A DNA stretch of 64,000 bases from Siphonodentalium dalli (lineage: Eukaryota; Mollusca; Scaphopoda; Gadilida; Siphonodentaliidae). The stretch spans positions 62,332,025 to 62,396,024 of the forward strand of contig CP136068.1 in NCBI GenBank assembly GCA_032622095.1, read 5' to 3'. Shown in pieces: positions 1-14,700 of this stretch (its first letter is position 1; each line of letters opens with the position of its first letter). The position numbers and the translations under genes are program-made. The notes under the pieces were generated by a model. The model was not told where the DNA came from. It saw nothing but the letters and a program-made list of their open reading frames with translations, and did not search any database.

Positions 1-3000
1 TGCCTGCCACTCTTATATGAGTTCATCCATGTCCACTATTATATGAGTTGCTGACTGTCCACTCTTATATGAGTTGCTGCATGTCCACTCTTATATGAAT
101 TCATCCTTGTCCACTCTTATATGAGTTCCTCCCTGTCCACTCTTATATGACTTCCTTCCTGTCCACTCTTATATGAATTCCTCCTTGTCCACTCTTATAT
201 GAGTTCATCCCTGTCCACTCTTATATGAGTTCCTCACAGTCCACTCTTATATGAGTTCCTCGTTGTCCACTCTTATATGAGTCCCTCATTGTCCACTCTT
301 ATATGAGTTGCTGCCTGTCCACTCGTATATGAGTTCCCCCCTGTCCACTCTTGTGAGTTCCCCATTGTCCACTCGAATATGAGTTGCTGCCTGTCCACTA
401 TTATATGAGTTCCAGTCTGTCCACTCTTATATGAGTTCCTCATTTTCCACTCTTATATGAGTTCCTCATTTTCCACTCTAATATGAGTTCCTCCCAGTCC
501 ACTCTTATATGAGTTGCTGCCTGTCCACTATTATATGAGTCCCAGCCTGTCCACTCTTGTGTGAATTCCTGCATGTCCACTCTTATATGAGTTCTTCCCT
601 GTCCACTCTTATATGAGTTCCTCCCTGTCCACTCTTATATGAGTTCCTCCCTGTCCACTCTTATATGAGTTCCTCCCTGTCCACTCTTATATGAGTACCT
701 CCCTGTCCACTCTTATATGAGTTCCTCCCTGTCCACTCTTATATGAGTTCCTCCCTGTCCACTCTTATATTAGTTCCTCCCTGTACACTCATATATTAGT
801 TTCTCCCTGTCCTCTCTTATATGAGTTCCTCCCTGTCCACTCTTATATGAGTTGCTGCCTGTCCACTCGTATATGAGTTCCAGCCTGTTCACTCTTATGA
901 GTTCCTCCATGTCCACTCTTATGAGTTCCTCCCAGTCCACTCTTATATGATTTCCTGCCTGTCCACTCTTATGAGTTCCAGCCTGTCCACTCTTATGAGT
1001 TCCAGCCTGTCCACTCTTATATGAGTTCCTCCCTGTCCACTCTTATATTAGTTCCTCCCTGTCCACTCTTATATTAGTTCCTCCCTGTCCACTCTTATAT
1101 TAGTTCCTCCCTGTCCACTCATATATTAGTTCCTCCCTGTCCACTCTTATATTAGTTCCTCCCTGTCCACTCTTATATTAGTTCCTCCATGTACACTCAT
1201 ATATTAGTTCCTCCCTGTCCTCTCTTATGAGTTCCTCCCTGTCCACTATTATATGAGTTGCTGCCTGTCCACTCTTATATGAGTTCCTGCCTGTCCACTC
1301 TTATATGAGTTCCTGCCTGTCCACTCTTATGAGTTCCTCCATGTCCACTCTTATGAGTTCCTCACTGTCCACTCTTATGAGTTCCTCCCTGTCCACTCTT
1401 ATATGAGTTTTTTGCCTGTCCACTCTTATATGAGTTCCAGCCTGTCCACTCTTATATGAGTTCCTGCCTGTCCACTCTTACATGAGTTCCTCCCTGTCCA
1501 CTTTATATGAGTTCCTCCCTGTCCACTCTTATATGGGTTCCTGCCTGTCCACTCTTATATGAGTTCCCCCTTGTCCACTCTTATATGAGTTGCTCCCTGT
1601 CCATTCTTTAATGAGTTTCTCCCTGTCCACTCAAATATGAGTTCCTCCCTGACCACTCTTATATGTGTTCCTGCCTGTCCACTCTTATATGAGTTCCTCC
1701 CAGTCCACTCTTATGAGTTCCTCCCTGTCCACTCTTATATGAGTTTCTCCATGTCCACTCTTATATGAGTTCCTCCCTGACCACTCTTTTATGAGTTCCT
1801 GCCTGTCCACTCTTATATGAGTTCCCCCTGTCTACTATTATGAGTTCCTCCCTGTCCACTCTTATATGAGTTCCCCCTGTCCACTCTTATATGAGTTCCT
1901 CCATGTCCACTCTTATATGAGTTCCTCCATGTCCACCCTTATATGAGTTCCTCCGTGTCCAATCTTATATGAGTTGCTGCCTGCCACTCTTATATGAGTT
2001 CATCCATGTCCACTCTTATATTAGTTCCTCCCTGTCCACTCTTATATGAGTTGCTGCCTGCCACTAGTATATGAGTTCATCCATGTCCACTCTTATATGA
2101 GTTGCTGTCTGTCCACTCTTATATGAGTTCCTCCTGTCCACTCTTATATGAGTTGGACCTGTATACTCTTATATGAGTTCCTCCCTGTCCACTCTTATAT
2201 GAGTTGCTGAATGTCCACTCTTATTTGAGTTGCTGCATGTCCACTCTTATATGAATTCATCCTTGTCCACTCTTATATGAGTTCCTCCCTGTCCACTCTT
2301 ATATGACTTCCTGCCTGTCCACTCTTATATGAATTCCTCCTTGTCCACTCTTATATGAGTTCATCCCTGTCCACTCTTATATGAGTTCCTCACAGTCCAC
2401 TCTTATATGAGTTCCTCATTGTCCACTCTTATATGAGTCCCTCATTGTCCACTCTTATATGAGTTGCTGCCTGTCCACTCGTATATGAGTTCCCCCTGTC
2501 CACTCTTGTGAGTTCCCCATTGTCCACTCGAATATGAGTTGCTGCCTGTCCACTATTATATGAGTTCCAGTCTGTCCACTCTTATATGAGTTCCTCATTT
2601 TCCACTCTTATATGAGTTCCTCATTTTCCACTCTTATATGAGTTCCTCCCAGTCCACTCTTATATGAGTTGCTGCCTGTCCACTATTATATGAGTCCCAG
2701 CCTGTCCACTCTTGTGTGAATTCCTGCATGTCCACTCTTATATGAGTTCTTCCCTGTCCACTCTTATATGAGTTCCTCCCTGTCCACTCTTATATGAGTT
2801 CCTCCCTGTCCACTCTTATATGAGTTCCTCCCTGTCCACTCTTATATGAGTTCCTCCCTGTCCACTCTTATATGAGTTCCTCCCTGTCCACTCTTATATG
2901 AGTTACTCCCTGTCCACTCTTATATTAGTTCCTCCCTGTACACTCATATATTAGTTTCTCCCTGTCCTCTCTTATATGAGTTCCTCCCTGTCCACTCTTA

Positions 3001-6000
3001 TATGAGTTGCTGCCTGTCCACTCGTATATGAGTTCCAGCCTGTCCACTCTTATGAGTTCCTCCATGTCCACTCTTATGAGTTCCTCCTTGTCCACTCTTA
3101 TATGAGTTGCTGACTGTCCACTCTTATATGAGTTGCTGCATGTCCACTCTTATATGAATTCATCCTTGTCCACTCTTATATGAGTTCCTCCCTGTCCACT
3201 CTTATATGACTTCCTGCCTGTCCACTCTTATATGAATTCCTCCTTGTCCACTCTTATATGAGTTCATCCCTGTCCACTCTTAAATGAGTTCCTCACAGTC
3301 CACTCTTATATGAGTTCCTTATTGTCCATTCTTATATGAGTCCCTCATTGTCCACTCTTATATGAGTTGCTGCCTTTCCACTCGTATATGAGTTCCCCCC
3401 TGTCCACTCTTGTGAGTTCCCCATTGTCCACTCGAATATGAGTTGCTGCCTGTCCACTATTATATGAGTTCCAGTCTGTCCACTCTTATATGAGTTCCTC
3501 ATTTTCCACTCTTATATGAGTTCCTCATTTTCCACTCTTATATGAGTTCCTCCCAGTCCACTCTTATATGAGTTGCTGCCTGTCCACTATTATATGAGTC
3601 CCAGCCTGTCCACTCTTGTGTGAATTCCTGCATGTCCACTCTTATATGAGTTCTTCCCTGTCCACTCTTATATGAGTTCCTCCCTGTCCACTCTTATATG
3701 AGTTCCTCCCTTTCCACTCTAATATGAGTTCCTCCCTGTTCACTCTTATATGAGTTCCTCCCTGTCCACTCTTATATGAGTTCCTCCCTGTCCACTCTTA
3801 TATTAGTTCCTCCCTGTACACTCATATATTAGTTACTCCCTGTCCTCTCTTATATGAGTTCCTCCCTGTCCACTCTTATATGAGTTCCAGCCTGTCCACT
3901 CTTATGAGTTCCTCCATGTCCACTCTTATGAGTTCCTCCCTGTCCACTCTTATATGAGTTCCTGCCTGTCCACTCTTATGAGTTCCAGCCTGTCCACTTA
4001 TTGAGTTCCAGCCTGTCCACTCTTATATGAGTTCCTCCCTGTCCACTCTTATATTAGTTCCTCCCTGTCCACTCTTATATTAGTTCCTCCCTGTCCACTC
4101 TTATATTAGTTCCTCCCTGTCCACTCTTATATTAGTTCCTCCCTGTCCACTCTTATATTAGTTCCTCCCTGTCCACTCTTATTTTAGTTCCTCCATGTAC
4201 ACTCATATATTAGTTCCTCCCTGTCCTCTCTTATGAGTTCCTCCCTGTCCACTATTATATGAGTTGCTGCCTGTCCACTCGTATATGAGTTCCAGCCTGT
4301 CCACTCTTATATGAGTTCCTGCCTGTCCACTCTTATATGAGTTCCTGCCTGTCCACTCTTATGAGTTCCTCCATGTCCACTCTTATGAGTTCCTCACTGT
4401 CCACTCTTATGAGTTCCTCACTGTCCACTCTTATATGAGTTCCTGCCTGTCCACTCTTATATGAGTTCCAGCCTGTCCACTCTAATATGAGTTCCTGCCT
4501 GTCCACTCTTACATGAGTTCCTCCCTGTCCACTTTATATGAGTTCCTCCCTGTCCACTCTTATATGGGTTCCTGCATGTCCACTCTTATATGAGTTCCCC
4601 CTTGTCCACTCTTATATGAGTTGCTCCCTGTCCATTCATTAATGAGTTTCTCCCTGTCCACTCAAATATGAGGTCCTCCCTGACCACTCTTATATGTGTT
4701 CCTGCCTGTCCACTCTTATATGAGTTCCTCCCAGTCCACTCTTATGAGTTCCTCCCTGTCCACTCTTATATGAGTTTCTCCATGTCCACTCTTATATGAG
4801 TTCCTCCCTGACCACTCTTATAAGAGTTCCTGCCTGTCCACTCTTATATGAGTTCCCCCTGTCTACTCTTATGAGTTCCCCCCTGTCCACTCTTATATGA
4901 GTTCCCCCTGTCCACTCTTATATGAGTTGCTCCATGTCAACTCTTATATGAGTTCCTCCATGTCCACCCTTTAATATATGAGTTCCTCCCTGTCCAATCT
5001 TATATGAGTTGCTGCCTGCCACTCTTATATGAGTTCATCCATGTCCACTCTTATATGAGTTCCTCCCTGTCCACTCTTATATGAGTTGCTGCCTGCCACT
5101 AGTATATGAGTTCATCCATGTCCACTCTTATATGAGTTGCTGTCTGTCCACTCTTATATGAGTTCCTCCTGTCCACTCTTATATGAGTTGAACCTGTATA
5201 CTCTTATATGAGTTCCTCACTGTCCACTCTTATATGAGTTGCTGACTGTCCACTCTTATATGAGTTGCTGCATGTCCACTCTTATATGAATTCATCCTTG
5301 TCCACTCTTATATGAGTTCCTCCCTGTCCACTCTTATATGACTTCCTGCCTGTCCACTCTTATATGAATTCCTCCTTGTCCACTCTTATATGAGTTCATC
5401 CCTGTCCACTCTTATATGAGTTCCTCACAGTCCACTCTTATATGAGTTCCTCATTGTCCACTCTTATATGAGTCCCTCATTGTCCACTCTTATATGAGTT
5501 GCTGCCTGTCCACTCGTATATGAGTTCCCCCCTGTCCACTCTTGTGAGTTCCCCATTGTCCACTCGAAAATGAGTTGCTGCCTGTCCACTATTATATGAG
5601 TTCCAATCTGTCCACTCTTATATGAGTTCCTCATTTTCCACTCTTATATGAGTTCCTCATTTTCCACTCTTATATGAGTTCCTCCCAGTCCACTCTTATA
5701 TGAGTTGCTGCCTGTCCACTATTATATGAGTCCCAGCCTGTCCACTCTTGTGTGAATTCCTGCATGTCCACTCTTATATGAGTTCTTCCCGGTCCACTCT
5801 TATATGAGTTCCTCCCTGTCCACTCTTATATGAGTTCCTCCCTGTCCACTCTTATATGAGTTCCTGCCTGTCCACTCTTATATGAGTTGCTGCCTGTCCA
5901 CTCTTATATAAGTTCTTCCCTGTCCACTCTTATATTAGTTCCTCCCTGCCCACTCTTATATTAGTTCCTCCCTGTCCACTCATATATTAGTTCCTCCCTG

Positions 6001-8743
6001 TCCTCTCTTATATGAGATCCTCCCTGTCCACTCTTATATGAGTTGGACCTGTATACTCTTATATGATTTCCTCCCTGTCCATTCTTATGAGTTGCTAACT
6101 GTCAACTCTACTATGAGTTCCTCCTTGTCCACTCTTATATGAGTTGCTGCCTGCCACTATTATATGAGTTCATCCATGTCCACTCTTATATGAGTTTCTG
6201 TCTGTACACTCTTATATGAGTTCCTCCCTGTCCACTCTTATATGAGTTCCTGCCTGTCCACTCTTATATGAGTTGCTGCCTGTCCACTCTTATATAAGTT
6301 CTTCCCTGTCCACTCTTATATTAGTTCCTCCCTGCCCACTCTTATATTAGTTCCTCCCTGTCCACTCATATATTAGTTCCTCCCTGTTCTCTCTTATATG
6401 AGATCCTCCCTGTCCACTCTTATATATATATCTTTATTTCGTCCAATTCAGTTCCTCCCTGTCCACTCTTATGAGTTGCTGACTGTCCACTCTTATATGA
6501 GTTCCTCCTTGTCCACTCTTATATGAGTTGCTGCCTGCCACTATTATATGAGTTTATCCATGTCCACTCTTATATGAGTTTCTGTCTGTACACTCTTATA
6601 TGAGTTCCTCCCTGTCCACTCTTATATGAGTTGCTGAGTGTCCACTCTTATATCAGTTCCTGTCTGTCCACTCTTATATGAGTTCCTCCCTGTCCACTCT
6701 TATATGAGTTGCTGCCTGCCACTATTATATGAGTTCCTCCCTATCCACTCTTATATGAGTTCCTGCATGTCCACTCTTATATGAGTCCCAGCCTGTCCAC
6801 TCTTATATGAATTCCTGCATGTCCACTCTTATATGAGTTCTTCCCTGTCCACTCTTATATGAGTTCCTCCCTGTCAACTCTTATGAGTTCCTCCCTGTAC
6901 ACTGTTATATGAGTACCTGCCTGTCCACTCTTATATGAGTTGCAGCCTGTCTACTCTTATATGAATTACTCCCTGTCCACTCTTATATGAGTTCCCCCCT
7001 GTCCACTCTTATATTAGTTCCTCCCTGTTCTCTCTTATATTAGTTCCTCCCTGTACACTCATATATTAATTCCTCCCTGTCCTCTCTTATATGAGTTCCT
7101 GCCTGTCCACTCTTATATGAGTTCCTGCCTGTCCACTCTTATGAGTTCCTCCATGTCCACTCTTATGAGTTCCTCACTGTCCACTCTTATGAGTTCCTCC
7201 CTGTGCACTCTTATATGAGTTCCTGCCTGTCCACTCTTATATGAGTTCCAGCCTGTCCACTCTTATATGAGTTCCTGCCTGTCCACTCTTACATGAGTTC
7301 CTCCCTGTCCACTTTATATGAGTTCCTCCTTGTCCACTCTTATATGGGTTCCTGCCTGTCCACTCTTATATGAGTTCCCCCTTGTCCACTCTTATATGAG
7401 TTGCTCCCTGTCCATTCTTTAATGAGTTTCTCCCTGTCCACTCAAATATGAGTTCCTCCCTGACCACTCTTATATGTGTTCCTGCCTGTCCACTCTTATA
7501 TGAGTTCCTCCCAGTCCACTCTTATGAGTTCCTCCCTGTCCACTCTTATATGAGTTCCTCCCTGACCACTCTTATAAGAGTTCCTGCCTGTCCACTCTTA
7601 TATGAGTTCCCCATGTCTACTCTTATGAGTTCCTCCCTGTCCACTCTTATATGAGTTCTCCCTGTCCACTCTTATATGAGTTCCTCCATGTCAACTCTTA
7701 TATGAGTTCCTCCATGTCCACCCTTTAATATATGAGTTCTTCCCTGTCCAATCTTATATGAGTTGCTGCCTGCCACTCTTATATGAGTTCATCCATGTCC
7801 ACTCTTATATGAGTTCCTCCCTGTCCACTCTTATATGAGTTGCTGCCTGCCACTAGTATATGAGTTCATCCATGTCCACTCTTATATGAGATGCTGTCTG
7901 TCCACTCTTATTTGAGTTCCTCCTGTCCACTCTTATATGAGTTGGACCTGTATACTCTTATATGAGTTCCTCACTGTCCACTCTTATATGAGTTGCTGAC
8001 TGTCCACTCTTATATGAGCTGCTGCATGTCCACTCTCATATGAATTCATCCTTGTCCACTCTTATATGAGTTCCTCCCTGTCCACTCTTATATTAGTTCC
8101 TCCCTGTCCACTCTTATATTAGTTCCTCCCTGTACACTCATATATTAATTCCTCACTGTCCACTCTTATATGAGTTCCTGCCTGTCCACTCTTATATGAG
8201 TTCCAGCCTGTCCACTCGTATATGAGTTCCTGCCTGTCCACTCTTACATGAGTTCCTCCCTGTCCACTTTATATGAGTTCCTCCCTGTCCTCTCTTATAT
8301 GGGTTCCTGCCTGTCCACTCTTATATGAGTTCCCCCTTGTCCACTCTTATAAGAGTTGCTCCCTGTCCATTCTTTAATGAGTTTCTCCCTGTCCACTCAA
8401 ATATGAGTTCCTCCCTGACCACTCTTATATGTGTTCCTGCCTGTCCACTCTTATATGAGTTCCTCCCAGTCCACTCTTATGAGTTCCTCCCTGTCCACTC
8501 TTATATGAGTTTCTCCATGTCCACTCTTATATGAGTTCCTCCCTGACCACCCTTATATGAGTTCCTGCCTGTCCACTCTTATATGAGTTCCCCCTGTCTA
8601 CTCTTATGAGTTCCTCCCTGTCCACTCTTATATGAGTTCCCCCTGTCCACTCTTGTATGAGTTCCTCCATGTCCACTCTTATATGAGTTCCTCCATGTCC
8701 ACCCTTATATGAGTTCCTCCCTGTCCAATCTTATATGAGTTGC
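1..8743. repeat. ~8 kb super-repeat, copy 1
   Basis: This stretch is copied downstream with its rare variants in the same order. Positions 1-1697 match 8744-10440 at an offset of 8743: the GTCCACTATT unit at 31 recurs at 8774, and the rare TATGATTTCC unit at 949 recurs at 9692. Positions 2491-7100 match 10438-15072 at offsets of 7946-7972, including the unique non-satellite scrap at 6426. About 0.8 kb (1698-2490) has no counterpart in copy 2. Internally, 2100-3080 also resembles 1-900, so copy 1 is itself built from older duplications. Confidence 0.85.
6426..6450 (-). mobile_element. ~25-bp retroposon 3'-end scrap (copy 1)
   Basis: Between a normal CACTCTTATAT and GTTCCTCCC the array is broken by about 25 bp of unrelated sequence. 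Read on the minus strand it is GAATTGGACGAAATAAAG followed by (AT)n running into the satellite. This looks like the extreme 3' end of a retroposon, with a polyadenylation-like AATAAA and an AT tail, truncated almost to nothing. Its last ~20 nt resemble the left edge of the insertion at 38283 (GGAGGAATAAAG plus (AT)n). The family is not identified. Confidence 0.5.
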
Positions 8744-11700
8744 TGCCTGCCACTCTTATATGAGTTCATCCATGTCCACTATTATATGAGTTGCTGACTG
8801 TCCACTCTTATATGAGTTCCTCCCTGTCCACTCTTATATGACTTCCTTCCTGTCCACTCTTATATGAATTCCTCCTTGTCCACTCTTATATGAGTTCATC
8901 CCTGTCCACTCTTATATGAGTTCCTCACAGTCCACTCTTATATGAGTTCCTCGTTGTCCACTCTTATATGAGTTCCTCATTGTCCACTCTTATATGAGTT
9001 GCTGCCTGTCCACTCGTATATGAGTTCCCCCCTGTCCACTCTTGTGAGTTCCCCATTGTCCACTCGAATATGAGTTGCTGCCTGTCCACTATTATATGAG
9101 TTCCAGTCTGTCCACTCGAATATGAGTTGCTGCCTGTCCACTATTATATGAGTTCCAGTCTGTCCACTCTTATATGAGTTCCTCATTTTCCACTCTTATA
9201 TGAGTTCCTCATTTTCCACTCTAATATGAGTTCCTCCCAGTCCACTCTTATATGAGTTGCTGCCTGTCCACTATTATATGAGTCCCAGCCTGTCCACTCT
9301 TGTGTGAATTCCTGCATGTCCACTCTTATATGAGTTCTTCCCTGTCCACTCTTATATGAGTTCCTCCCTGTCCACTCTTATATGAGTTCCTCCCTGTCCA
9401 CTCTTATATGAGTTCCTCCCTGTCCACTCTTATATGAGTACCTCCCTGTCCACTCTTATATGAGTTCCTCCCTGTCCACTCTTATATGAGTTCCTCCCTG
9501 TCCACTCTTATATTAGTTCCTCCCTGTACACTCATATATTAGTTTCTCCCTGTCCTCTCTTATATGAGTTCCTCCCTGTCCACTCTTATATGAGTTGCTG
9601 CCTGTCCACTCGTATATGAGTTCCAGCCTGTCCACTCTTATGAGTTCCTCCATGTCCACTCTTATGAGTTCCTCCCAGTCCACTCTTATATGATTTCCTG
9701 CCTGTCCACTCTTATGAGTTCCAGCCTGTCCACTCTTATGAGTTCCAGCCTGTCCACTCTTATATGAGTTCCTCCCTGTCCACTCTTATATTAGTTCCTC
9801 CCTGTCCACTCTTATATTAGTTCCTCCCTGTCCACTCTTATATTAGTTCCTCCCTGTCCACTCATATATTAGTTCCTCCCTGTCCACTCTTATATTAGTT
9901 CCTCCCTGTCCACTCTTATATTAGTTCCTCCATGTACACTCATATATTAGTTCCTCCCTGTCCTCTCTTATGAGTTCCTCCCTGTCCACTATTATATGAG
10001 TTGCTGCCTGTCCACTCTTATATGAGTTCCTGCCTGTCCACTCTTATATGAGTTCCTGCCTGTCCACTCTTATGAGTTCCTCCATGTCCACTCTTATGAG
10101 TTCCTCACTGTCCACTCTTATGAGTTCCTCCCTGTCCACTCTTATATGAGTTTTTTGCCTGTCCACTCTTATATGAGTTCCAGCCTGTCCACTCTTATAT
10201 GAGTTCCTGCCTGTCCACTCTTACATGAGTTCCTCCCTGTCCACTTTATATGAGTTCCTCCCTGTCCACTCTTATATGGGTTCCTGCCTGTCCACTCTTA
10301 TATGAGTTCCCCCTTGTCCACTCTTATATGAGTTGCTCCCTGTCCATTCTTTAATGAGTTTCTCCCTGTCCACTCAAATATGAGTTCCTCCCTGACCACT
10401 CTTATATGTGTTCCTGCCTGTCCACTCTTATATGAGTTCCCCCTGTCCACTCTTGTGAGTTCCCCATTGTCCACTCGAATATGAGTTGCTGCCTGTCCAC
10501 TATTATATGAGTTCCAGTCTGTCCACTCTTATATGAGTTCCTCATTTTCACTCTTATATGAGTTCCTCATTTTCCACTCTTATATGAGTTCCTCCCAGTC
10601 CACTCTTATATGAGTTGCTGCCTGTCCACTATTATATGAGTCCCAGCCTGTCCACTCTTGTGTGAATTCCTGCATGTCCACTCTTATATGAGTTCTTCCC
10701 TGTCCACTCTTATATGAGTTCCTCCCTGTCCACTCTTATATGAGTTCCTCCCTGTCCACTCTTATATGAGTTCCTCCCTGTCCACTCTTATATGAGTTCC
10801 TCCCTGTCCACTCTTATATGAGTTCCTCCCTGTCCACTCTTATATGAGTTCCTCCCTGTCCACTCTTATATTAGTTCCTCCCTGTACACTCATATATTAG
10901 TTTCTCCCTGTCCTCTCTTATATGAGTTCCTCCCTGTCCACTCTTATATGAGTTGCTGCCTGTCCACTCGTATATGAGTTCCAGCCTGTCCACTCTTATG
11001 AGTTCCTCCATGTCCACTCTTATGAGTTCCTCCTTGTCCACTCTTATATGAGTTGCTGACTGTCCACTCTTATATGAGTTGCTGCATGTCCACTCTTATA
11101 TGAATTCATCCTTGTCCACTCTTATATGAGTTCCTCCCTGTCCACTCTTATATGACTTCCTGCCTGTCCACTCTTATATGAATTCCTCCTTGTCCACTCT
11201 TATATGAGTTCATCCCTGTCCATTCTTATATGAGTTCCTCACAGTCCACTCTTATATGAGTTCCTCATTGTCCATTCTTATATGAGTCCCTCATTGTCCA
11301 CTCTTATATGAGTTGCTGCATTTCCACTCGTATATGAGTTCCCCCCTGTCCACTCTTGTGAGTTCCCCATTGTCCACTCGAATATGAGTTGCTGCCTGTC
11401 CACTATTATATGAGTTCCAGTCTGTCCACTCTTATATGAGTTCCTCATTTTCCACTCTTATATGAGTTCCTCATTTTCCACTCTTATATGAGTTCCTCCC
11501 AGTCCACTCTTATATGAGTTGCTGCCTGTCCACTATTATATGAGTCCCAGCCTGTCCACTCTTGTGTGAATTCCTGCATGTCCACTCTTATATGAGTTCT
11601 TCCCTGTCCACTCTTATATGAGTTCCTCCCTGTCCACTCTTATATGAGTTCCTCCCTTTCCACTCTAATATGAGTTCCTCCCTGTTCACTCTTATATGAG

Positions 11701-14700
11701 TTCCTCCCTGTCCACTCTTATATGAGTTCCTCCCTGTCCACTCTTATATTAGTTCCTCCCTGTACACTCATATATTAGTTACTCCCTGTCCTCTCTTATA
11801 TGAGTTCCTCCCTGTCCACACTTATATGAGTTGCTGCCTGTCCACTCGTATATGAGTTCCAGCCTGTCCACTCTTATGAGTTCCTCCATGTCCACTCTTA
11901 TGAGTTCCTCCCTGTCCACTCTTATATGAGTTCCTGCCTGTCCACTCTTATGAGTTCCAGCCTGTCCACTTATTGAGTTCCAGCCTGTCCACTCTTATAT
12001 GAGTTCCTCCCTGTCCACTCTTATATTAGTTCCTCCCTGTCCACTCTTATATTAGTTCCTCCCTGTCCTCTCTTATATTAGTTCCTCCCTGTCCACTCTT
12101 ATATTAGTTCCTCCCTGTCCACTCTTATATTAGTTCCTCCCTGTCCACTCTTATTTTAGTTCCTCCATGTACACTCATATATTAGTTCCTCCCTGTCCTC
12201 TCTTATGAGTTCCTCCCTGTCCACTATTATATGAGTTGCTGCCTGTCCACTCGTATATGAGTTCCAGCCTGTCCACTCTTATATGAGTTCCTGCCTGTCC
12301 ACTCTTATATGAGTTCCTGCCTGTCCACTCTTATGAGTTCCTCCATGTCCACTCTTATGAGTTCCTCACTGTCCACTCTTATGAGTTCCTCACTGTCCAC
12401 TCTTATATGAGTTCCTGCCTGTCCACTCTTATATGAGTTCCAGCCTGTCCACTCTAATATGAGTTCCTGCCTGTCCACTCTTACATGAGTTCCTCCCTGT
12501 CCACTTTATATGAGTTCCTCCCTGTCCACTCTTATATGGGTTCCTGCATGTCCACTCTTATATGAGTTCCCCCTTGTCCACTCTTATATGAGTTGCTCCC
12601 TGTCCATTCATTAATGAGTTTCTCCCTGTCCACTCAAATATGAGGTCCTCCCTGACCACTCTTATATGTGTTCCTGCCTGTCCACTCTTATATGAGTTCC
12701 TCCCAGTCCACTCTTATGAGTTCCTCCCTGTCCACTCTTATATGAGTTTCTCCATGTCCACTCTTATATGAGTTCCCCCCTGACCACTCTTATAAGAGTT
12801 CCTGCCTGTCCACTCTTATATGAGTTCCCCCTGTCTACTCTTATGAGTTCCCCCCTGTCCACTCTTATATGAGTTCCCCCTGTCCACTCTTATATGAGTT
12901 CCTCCATGTCAACTCTTATATGAGTTCCTCCATGTCCACCCTTTAATATATGAGTTCCTCCCTGTCCAATCTTATATGAGTTGCTGCCTGCCACTCTTAT
13001 ATGAGTTCATCCATGTCCACTCTTATATGAGTTCCTCCCTGTCCACTCTTATATGAGTTGCTGCCTGCCACTAGTATATGAGTTCATCCATGTCCACTCT
13101 TATATGAGTTGCTGTCTGTCCACTCTTATATGAGTTCCTCCTGTCCACTCTTATATGAGTTGAACCTGTATACTCTTATATGAGTTCCTCACTGTCCACT
13201 CTTATATGAGTTGCTGACTGTCCACTCTTATATGAGTTGCTGCATGTCCACTCTTATATGAATTCATCCTTGTCCACTCTTATATGAGTTCCTCCCTGTC
13301 CACTCTTATATGACTTCCTGCCTGTCCACTCTTATATGAATTCCTCCTTGTCCACTCTTATATGAGTTCATCCCTGTCCACTCTTATATGAGTTCCTCAC
13401 AGTCCACTCTTATATGAGTTCCTCATTGTCCACTCTTATATGAGTCCCTCATTGTCCACTCTTATATGAGTTGCTGCCTGTCCACTCGTATATGAGTTCC
13501 CCCCTGTCCACTCTTGTGAGTTCCCCATTGTCCACTCGAAAATGAGTTGCTGCCTGTCCACTATTATATGAGTTCCAATCTGTCCACTCTTATATGAGTT
13601 CCTCATTTTCCACTCTTATATGAGTTCCTCATTTTCCACTCTTATATGAGTTCCTCCCAGTCCACTCTTATATGAGTTGCTGCCTGTCCACTATTATATG
13701 AGTCCCAGCCTGTCCACTCTTGTGTGAATTCCTGCATGTCCACTCTTATATGAGTTCTTCCCGGTCCACTCTTATATGAGTTCCTCCCTGTCCACTCTTA
13801 TATGAGTTCCTCCCTGTCCACTCTTATATGAGTTCCTGCCTGTCCACTCTTATATGAGTTGCTGCCTGTCCACTCTTATATAAGTTCTTCCCTGTCCACT
13901 CTTATATTAGTTCCTCCCTGCCCACTCTTATATTAGTTCCTCCCTGTCCACTCATATATTAGTTCCTCCCTGTCCTCTCTTATATGAGATCCTCCCTGTC
14001 CACTCTTATATGAGTTGGACCTGTATACTCTTATATGATTTCCTCCCTGTCCATTCTTATGAGTTGCTAACTGTCAACTCTACTATGAGTTCCTCCTTGT
14101 CCACTCTTATATGAGTTGCTGCCTGCCACTATTATATGAGTTCATCCATGTCCACTCTTATATGAGTTTCTGTCTGTACACACTTATATGAGTTCCTCCC
14201 TGTCCACTCTTATATGAGTTCCTGCCTGTCCACTCTTATATGAGTTGCTGCCTGTCCACTCTTATATAAGTTCTTCCCTGTCCACTCTTATATTAGTTCC
14301 TCCCTGCCCACTCTTATATTAGTTCCTCCCTGTCCACTCATATATTAGTTCCTCCCTGTTCTCTCTTATATGAGATCCTCCCTGTCCACTCTTATATATA
14401 TATCTTTATTTCGTCCAATTCAGTTCCTCCCTGTCCACTCTTATGAGTTGCTGACTGTCCACTCTTATATGAGTTCCTCCTTGTCCACTCTTATATGAGT
14501 TGCTGCCTGCCACTATTATATGAGTTTATCCATGTCCACTCTTATATGAGTTTCTGTCTGTACACTCTTATATGAGTTCCTCCCTGTCCACTCTTATATG
14601 AGTTGCTGAGTGTCCACTCTTATATCAGTTCCTGTCTGTCCACTCTTATATGAGTTCCTCCCTGTCCACTCTTATATGAGTTGCTGCCTGCCACTATTAT

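Noticed and set aside
7448-8534. Plus-strand open frames at 7448-7654 and 8325-8534, with relatives at 18080, 19346, 20681, 30377 and 46612
   Set aside because: Same cause: 24-bp units keep frame and bypass TGA. Their recurrence follows from block duplication and is not evidence of a gene family.
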